In this document: positions 5,356 to 9,708 of the stretch, one piece after another
How the letters are laid out: every line of letters starts with the position of its first letter
Position numbering within the stretch: the stretch's first letter is position 1
Origin: Novosphingobium sp.
GTDB taxonomy: Bacteria; Pseudomonadota; Alphaproteobacteria; Sphingomonadales; Sphingomonadaceae
DNA length: 9,708 nt
NCBI GenBank assembly: GCA_027490345.1
Contig: JAIXYF010000090.1
Location: 1 to 9,708 of the forward strand
Reading direction: 5' to 3'
Position numbers and translations under genes: made by a program
Notes under the pieces: generated by a model
What the model was told of the DNA's origin: nothing
Database searches by the model: none
Seen by the model: the letters and a program-made list of their open reading frames with translations, nothing else

Positions 5356-5386
5356 ATACGTATAATTCCTAAGCAGACATGGTTAA
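5356..5386 (-). promoter_or_regulatory. Predicted A1 promoter with CtrA half-site at -35
   Basis: On the minus strand, TTAACCAT (5386-5379), a five-base gap and CTTAGGAATTATACGTAT (5373-5356) repeat the A2 element with the same spacing; 16 of the last 18 bases match A2. TTAACC and TATACG are 16 bases apart. ATACGTAT at 5356-5363 is a perfect palindrome. The start codon of A1 lies about 80 bases downstream. Flanking sequence is much less alike, so the match looks selected. Confidence 0.6.
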
Positions 5387-5451
5387 TGCACCGTAAACGC
5401 CTTGAAAAGACGGCGCAACGCAACAGGAAGCAGGCAGCACGAAGCAAAGGA

Positions 5452-5466
5452 GGCCCGCCCGGGGCC
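5452..5466 (-). terminator. Weak terminator-like hairpin after the gene at 5471
   Basis: GGCCC (5452-5456) pairs with GGGCC (5462-5466) around five bases, followed on the minus strand by TCCTTTGC rather than a clean T-run. It lies five bases after the stop codon. It may end the right-hand unit, because A1 has its own promoter just downstream, but the signal is weak. Confidence 0.25.
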
Positions 5467-5470
5467 GCCT

Positions 5471-6034
5471 TCAGCTGTAGGTGACCATGATGGTAAGGGT
5501 CGCGCGGTAATGCGCAGGCACCGTGCCGGCGGGCACATTGAGCCTGCCGCCGATGGCGATCCGGTCTTCCCCTCTGGCATCAAGCTGGCCGATGCTGGTC
5601 ACGCCCCCGGCGTGGCTATCGAGATGCACGCGCAAGGCATCGATGGCGAGATCCGGCGCGCGGCCGCCGCCATCGATCAGGGTGCCGGTGGCGCTGATCG
5701 CGAGCGGCGCGCTCACCGTATAGCTGCGGCCCGCCTCGCCGCTGACGCGAAAGCGCGCGGGCGCTATGCCGCCGCAGCCGCCACCGCCCGCGCAGGCCGC
5801 GGCCGCGCCGCCCGCATAGACCGCCCCGCTGCCATCGGGATTGACCGTGACCGATCCGCTGGCCGTGCGCGAGGAGGTGAGCGCGCCGAAATCGAGATCA
5901 CCCAGCGCCACGGCAATGATCGGGGTGACGATCACAGCCTGCGCCTGCCCTTGCGCTGTGGCGCTCTGGCCCGAGGCCGCGAAAGCGGGCGTGCCCATCG
6001 CGGCAAGGGAGAAGGCGAGGATAAGACGGCCCAT
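5471..6034 (-). CDS. DUF4402 secreted protein with a Cys pair (type C)
   Basis: Protein of 187 residues from ATG 6034, whose first base is the last base of the preceding gene's stop (TGATG). No good ribosome site is seen, so translation is probably coupled. Residues 1-19 are a signal peptide ending PAFA, and the mature chain starts ASGQSATAQG. DUF4402 hallmarks follow: AQAVIVTPIIAVAL, LDFGALTSS, SGSVTVNPDGSGAVYAGG, GEAGRSYTVSAPLAI, IGGRLNVPAG and a terminal strand ending IMVTYS. Tyr -2 is kept but position -14 is Ala. A Gly-rich insert holds two cysteines five residues apart (ACAGGGGCGG); the type A and B proteins have none. A longer reading from 6160 would overlap the upstream gene and place 42 Arg/His-rich residues before the signal peptide, and was rejected. 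It may be a specialised subunit, for example one that needs a disulfide. Confidence 0.88.
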   Translation of the reverse strand: MGRLILAFSLAAMGTPAFAASGQSATAQGQAQAVIVTPIIAVALGDLDFGALTSSRTASGSVTVNPDGSGAVYAGGAAAACAGGGGCGGIAPARFRVSGEAGRSYTVSAPLAISATGTLIDGGGRAPDLAIDALRVHLDSHAGGVTSIGQLDARGEDRIAIGGRLNVPAGTVPAHYRATLTIMVTYS

Positions 6035-6603
6035 CACAGTTCGGCCAGCACGGTGACGACGACCGGCAAGGGAATGGCCAGCTGCGCCCCGCCCGATGTG
6101 CGCGCCACCTGCAAGGTGCCGCCGACGCGGAAGGTGCGGCTGCACATGCGCCGCCGGCATCCGATCAGGGTCACTTGTGCAGTCTGCCCGGGCAGCAGCG
6201 TGCCCACACCCGGCAGATCGGTATCGAAGCGGGAGATCGTGCCGGTCACGCCTCCGCTTACCTGGCTGGCGGTGCCGGGCACGAGCACCGAGATCAACAG
6301 GGCATAAGCGACATTGGCATTGTTGCCGCGGTCATAGGTCAGGGTGAACTGGGCTGGTCCGGGCTGCGATCCGGTGACCGGAACGATGGACGTGCTGCTA
6401 ACCGATCCGGTTGATGTTACCGTTCGTGATCCGGTCGTATCGGTAAAAAAGCTGCCAAAGCGCAGGGCCTGATCTGCCGTGAGCGTAACCGTGGGGGAGG
6501 CAGCCATGCCCGGGGCAGGAAGGCCTGCCAGACCCGCGCAGAACAGCCCACCCGCGATGAGGCGGAACTTGTGAAGGGCAACAGAGGGGCAGACGCGGAG
6601 CAC
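6034..6603 (-). CDS. Divergent DUF4402-like secreted protein with a Cys pair (type D)
   Basis: Protein of 189 residues if it starts at GTG 6603, which has AGGA (6611-6614) seven bases upstream. The alternative ATG 6714 adds 37 Arg/Pro/Ala-rich residues and is less likely. A signal peptide with core LIAGGLFCAGLAGLPAPGMA ends near residue 34. The mature part begins with TVTLTADQALRFGSFFTDTTGSRTVTSTG, like the DUF4402 N-terminal half, followed by QFTLTYD and VGGTLQVA, so it is a distant member. A short loop carries CRRRMC, a probable disulfide. The C-terminus is hydrophobic (LPVVVTVLAEL) and lacks both the Gly -14 and Tyr -2 of the pilin-like members. It lies 145 bases after the large outer-membrane protein gene, with only a small hairpin (6657-6670) and no clear terminator between, so it may be cotranscribed with it. 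A tip, base or anchor subunit is possible; this is inferred. Confidence 0.75.
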   Translation of the reverse strand: MLRVCPSVALHKFRLIAGGLFCAGLAGLPAPGMAASPTVTLTADQALRFGSFFTDTTGSRTVTSTGSVSSTSIVPVTGSQPGPAQFTLTYDRGNNANVAYALLISVLVPGTASQVSGGVTGTISRFDTDLPGVGTLLPGQTAQVTLIGCRRRMCSRTFRVGGTLQVARTSGGAQLAIPLPVVVTVLAEL

Positions 6604-6748
6604 TGGCCATTCCTGCGCAAGCGGCAAAGCACGAGCGAGTTTGATAGGCCGGGCGGCTTGCCGGGGCAAGGGTGCGGCGTGGGCACGTCCCGCTGCGGCA
6701 CGGCGTGCGGGCAAATCTTAACGGCGGGGAAAGTATGCCGTTCGGGGC

Positions 6749-9708
6749 TCAGCGCCCAAGGCCGAGGAAGCCCAGCGTGCCCGCGTCGAACTTCATCCGC
6801 ATCGTGGCGAACACGCCTTTGGTGGTGCTGCGCGCGGCGGCAAAATCGCGGTCGCGGAAGCCGCCGAAGTTGTAGCCGATCACCACCATCACGTTGTCTG
6901 CGGGCACGATGCCGATCTGCGGGCCGACGGCATAAGAGGTCGTGCCATCGGACAGGCTGCGGCGCACCGTGGCCGCGGCGCCCACTTCGATGCGCTTGCC
7001 AATGCCAATGCGCGCGTCCACGCCGCCCAGCAGGGTCGTGCCTGCCAGATCAAAGCCCTGATACCGGTCCAGATTGTGCCGCGCGGCGATGAACACGCCA
7101 ATTTCAGTCCGCTGCACCATCTGCCCATCAACTCGGCCCGTGGGCGCCCAATCGCCCGAGAAGCTGCCCACGATCCGGCGCGAACGAGCATCGCCGTTGA
7201 CCACGAGGGCCGTGCCGTCACCGGCGGCCGGATCCGTGCCGCCGACCACGCCGGTGATGCGATCGCTGCGGTATTCGATCTTGCTCAGGAACGCGAAGGC
7301 CGAAGTGGCAGGACGGTGCGCGATGGAAATCGCAGCGCTGCCCACTTCGCTCGCCGCGCCGGTTACCTCGCGCGCAGAAGCCCAGGTCACCGCCCCGCCA
7401 ACCACGCTGCCTTCGCCCATCTGGCGGATCATGCCGAACGTCAGGCCTTTGCGCTTGGTCAATTCGCCATCGCGCAGTTCGGCGCGGGCCGTGGCGCTCC
7501 AGCGGCCCGAACGCCAGGTCGCGCCAAGGGTATACGCGGTGAAGTCCTCGGCAATCGTGGTCTGGCTGGCCGCGCCGACCACGGCGGTCCCGCCATTGGT
7601 GGCCAGCGCGCTTTTGCCACCGATCACCTTGTTGCCATCGATGGTGGCATCGATGGTGATCGCCTTGCTGATCGGCAGCGATTGCGCAAGGCCATACGAA
7701 GCAAAGGCGCGCTTGCCGTTTTCCCCGATTATCGGCTGATCGGAAGCAGCAGGGCCAGTGGCAAGCACCGCTTTGGTGCTCTGCTGCCCGATCACCGTGG
7801 CAATCTTGGCGCCGGTCCAGGGGGCCAGTTCGATCCCGCCGCGCAGCGTGCGCGTTTCGCCTTGCCCGCCGTTGCCGATCTCGTAATCGCTGATCACGCG
7901 GATTTCAGGAGTGATCGCATAGCGCAGGCCAAGGCGGTAGCGCGGCGCCTGATACGAGGTGGCATCGCGGCTGCCGATCGCGATCGAACCTGCCGCGTTC
8001 AGTTCGAGCTTGTTGTCGAACAGACGCTTGGTGGTGCTTCCCTCGATCAACGTGGTGCTGCCGCCGGTCGCGCCGCTGGGGCCTGCCGCCGCGCCCTGTG
8101 CCAGCGTCTCGTTATAGCGAGCCACGCCGAGCCGGAACTCCGTGCCGCGATTGTTCCAGGTCGTGCCAAGCTGGATGGCGCTGCGCTTCGCCCCATCGAC
8201 CAGCGAGGTATCGTGCCAGGCGGTGGCGCTCACCAGCCACTGCTGGCTGAGCCGGTAGCGCGTGTCGACGCCGATCTTGCGGCGGCCCAGCTCGCCAATG
8301 GAGACCTGGCCCACGCCGAAATTGGGATCGAGCGAACGGATATAGGCCAGCACATCGAGCCGCGCATCATGGCGCTCGGCCTCGATCATCCAGGCGGCCT
8401 TGGTGCCGGTGCCCGCCGCGCCCGCAGCAATGGCGCCGCCGGTGGCATCGCTCATGGCGGCTTCGGCGCGCACTTCGGTCTTGGAGCCGAGGAACAGCTT
8501 GGCATCCACTGCGCCCAGATTGGTGCGCGTGACGGCGGCGCCCACAGCTGCGGAGGCATCGCTGATCGCGGTGGCGCCAATGCGCACCTTTTCCGATTTG
8601 TTGCGCCATTCGGTGCGCGCCCCGGCATTCCACGCGCCGCCGCCCAGCGTGTCGATTTCGTAATCGACCACGATCTGCTGCGGATTGAGATTGGCATCGC
8701 GGCTGAGGATCGGCTGCTTGAAGGTGATCGTGCCGGCCAGCAGATCAATGTCGTAATCAAGGAAGCGGGTCAGCACCTGGCTGGAGACGACCAGTTCCGA
8801 ACGGAAGCGGTCGCGCACTTCGATGGTCACCGTTTCGCTGTTGGGCACGATGGCGCGGCTGGAAAGCTGATAAGGCCCGCTGATGCCGCCGCCGGGGATC
8901 TGATCGCGGCGGTGCGTCGTCGCCACTTTCGCGGCATAGGCTTCGGCCCGCAGCGCGCCGATGCGGGCTTCGGCCTTCACGCCGGTCATCGTGCGCTGAT
9001 AGCGGCCCAGCTGGGTGTGATCGAAGCCGGTGGCGAAATCGCCGAACATCGCGCGCACCTTGGCGCTTTCGATGCGGACATAGAGCTTGTTGACGCTGGC
9101 GGCATCGAAGCGGCGTTCGGAGCCATCGGCAAACACGGTGTAATAGGCCTTGGGATCAAGCCCGCCGAGGAGGCGCTGTTCGGCGCGCTGCTTGGCGCTG
9201 TCATAGGCAACCGTGGTCAGCCATTTGCCCTTGATCCGGCCCTTGGCATAGAACGCGACGCGGGCATTGTCGCCCAGATCGGTATCGAACCGGCCGCTGC
9301 GCTGCATGTGATCGGCAATCGATCTTGCGCCGACCGCGCCTTCGGCCAGGCCCACCAGCGTCCACTTTGCCTCGCCAGGGATCACCCAGGTTTCCAGCAC
9401 CTGCTCGCGCTTCACATCGCGGTCGGTGAACTGGAACGTCAGATCAAGGCTGCCGCTGACCATGGTCGGCGCCAGTTCGATCAGCGCGATGCCATCATCG
9501 CCCTTGACGATCCACGTTGGCGGCGCCCGGTCCAGCCCGGAAAGCACCCGGCTTTGCAGCGCATCGAGCGCCTGCGCGCTTTCATACGGCGCGGAGAGCA
9601 TGATCGGGCCGGAAATCCCGGCATGGACCGGGCGGCCCGTGCGATCGAGCACGCGCACCGCGATCACCGGCCGCGTCGCGCCATCGGCGACGACGTGCGA
9701 GCGTTCCG
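6749..9708 (-). CDS. Large outer-membrane beta-barrel protein with Ig-like N-terminal segment, 5' partial
   Basis: The frame is open to the right edge, giving at least 985 residues of C-terminal sequence; an internal GTG at 9667 lies inside a domain and is not the start. The first visible residues (VVADGATRPVIAVRVLDRTGRPVHAG, split at the edge) look like an Ig-like or invasin-type Big domain. A beta-rich module follows with RFDTDLGDNARVAFYAKGRIKG, then SGPYQLSSRAIVPNSE, VTIEVRDRFRSE, LDYDIDLLAGTITFKQPI and NPQQIVVDYE, about 275-350 residues in. This combination is known to me from large surface proteins of Gram-negative bacteria, usually annotated hypothetical. The last 620 or so residues are amphipathic strands with aromatic girdles (YRLGLRYAITPEIRVISDYE), a predicted barrel ending VFATMRMKFDAGTLGFLGLGR. 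No TonB box or plug is visible in this part. It could anchor or export the DUF4402 subunits encoded downstream; that role is inferred from adjacency only. Confidence 0.8.
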   Translation of the reverse strand, partial: ERSHVVADGATRPVIAVRVLDRTGRPVHAGISGPIMLSAPYESAQALDALQSRVLSGLDRAPPTWIVKGDDGIALIELAPTMVSGSLDLTFQFTDRDVKREQVLETWVIPGEAKWTLVGLAEGAVGARSIADHMQRSGRFDTDLGDNARVAFYAKGRIKGKWLTTVAYDSAKQRAEQRLLGGLDPKAYYTVFADGSERRFDAASVNKLYVRIESAKVRAMFGDFATGFDHTQLGRYQRTMTGVKAEARIGALRAEAYAAKVATTHRRDQIPGGGISGPYQLSSRAIVPNSETVTIEVRDRFRSELVVSSQVLTRFLDYDIDLLAGTITFKQPILSRDANLNPQQIVVDYEIDTLGGGAWNAGARTEWRNKSEKVRIGATAISDASAAVGAAVTRTNLGAVDAKLFLGSKTEVRAEAAMSDATGGAIAAGAAGTGTKAAWMIEAERHDARLDVLAYIRSLDPNFGVGQVSIGELGRRKIGVDTRYRLSQQWLVSATAWHDTSLVDGAKRSAIQLGTTWNNRGTEFRLGVARYNETLAQGAAAGPSGATGGSTTLIEGSTTKRLFDNKLELNAAGSIAIGSRDATSYQAPRYRLGLRYAITPEIRVISDYEIGNGGQGETRTLRGGIELAPWTGAKIATVIGQQSTKAVLATGPAASDQPIIGENGKRAFASYGLAQSLPISKAITIDATIDGNKVIGGKSALATNGGTAVVGAASQTTIAEDFTAYTLGATWRSGRWSATARAELRDGELTKRKGLTFGMIRQMGEGSVVGGAVTWASAREVTGAASEVGSAAISIAHRPATSAFAFLSKIEYRSDRITGVVGGTDPAAGDGTALVVNGDARSRRIVGSFSGDWAPTGRVDGQMVQRTEIGVFIAARHNLDRYQGFDLAGTTLLGGVDARIGIGKRIEVGAAATVRRSLSDGTTSYAVGPQIGIVPADNVMVVIGYNFGGFRDRDFAAARSTTKGVFATMRMKFDAGTLGFLGLGR

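Noticed and set aside
6493..6603. Possible lipobox in the signal peptide of the type D protein (GLFC)
   Set aside because: The residue before Cys is Phe, which does not fit a lipobox, and a normal signal-peptidase I site (GMA-A) follows.
7074..7739. Plus-strand frame of 221 codons inside the large outer-membrane protein gene
   Set aside because: Antisense to a clear coding sequence, no ribosome site or domain seen, composition typical of a shadow frame.
1..9708. tRNA, rRNA, CRISPR array, transposase or insertion-sequence ends
   Set aside because: None was recognised on either strand. Repeats in the window come from paralogous genes or short hairpins.

Overview
GC-rich DNA, almost certainly from an alphaproteobacterium and probably a sphingomonad (Novosphingobium/Sphingobium/Erythrobacter type). 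The signs are Ala/Gly/Thr-rich proteins, several GTG starts, a tandem array of DUF4402 secreted proteins, and four copies of the CtrA half-site TTAACCAT between genes. The genus is inferred from style, not shown. All nine protein genes supported here are on the minus strand, so the text below runs from right to left.

Right third (6749-9708): the C-terminal part of a very large outer-membrane protein. An Ig-like stretch at the window edge is followed by a conserved beta-rich module and a long predicted beta-barrel. Two divergent DUF4402 genes follow (6034-6603 and 5471-6034), overlapping by one base. Each product carries a close pair of cysteines that the other array members lack.

Middle (about 2300-5390): three closely related DUF4402 genes, here called type A (4780-5277, 3911-4417, 2351-2845), and a longer type B gene (3298-3843); a second type B gene lies at 1731-2264. 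The apparent transcription units are A1 alone (promoter element 5356-5386, terminator 4676-4704); A2 then B1 (promoter element 4512-4542, terminator 3230-3259); and A3, B2, chaperone and the left-edge gene (upstream region 2846-3066). In both A-to-B gaps a perfect 11-bp stem-loop without a U tract separates the two genes, which looks like a device to lower expression of the second gene.

Left (1-2264): type B gene, then a PapD-like periplasmic chaperone (700-1659), then, overlapping it as GTGA, an Ala/Pro-rich exported protein cut by the left edge.

Reading: this is a chaperone-dependent surface fibre locus. Five of the seven DUF4402 proteins end with the two marks of classical chaperone-usher pilins, Gly at position -14 and Tyr at -2; a sixth keeps only the Tyr. 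With the PapD-like chaperone next door, they are probably polymerising or surface-assembled subunits. No recognisable usher lies in the window: it may be the gene truncated at the left, or its role may be taken by an outer-membrane protein such as the one at the right. CtrA half-sites placed like a -35 box in two promoters suggest cell-cycle or motility-linked control.
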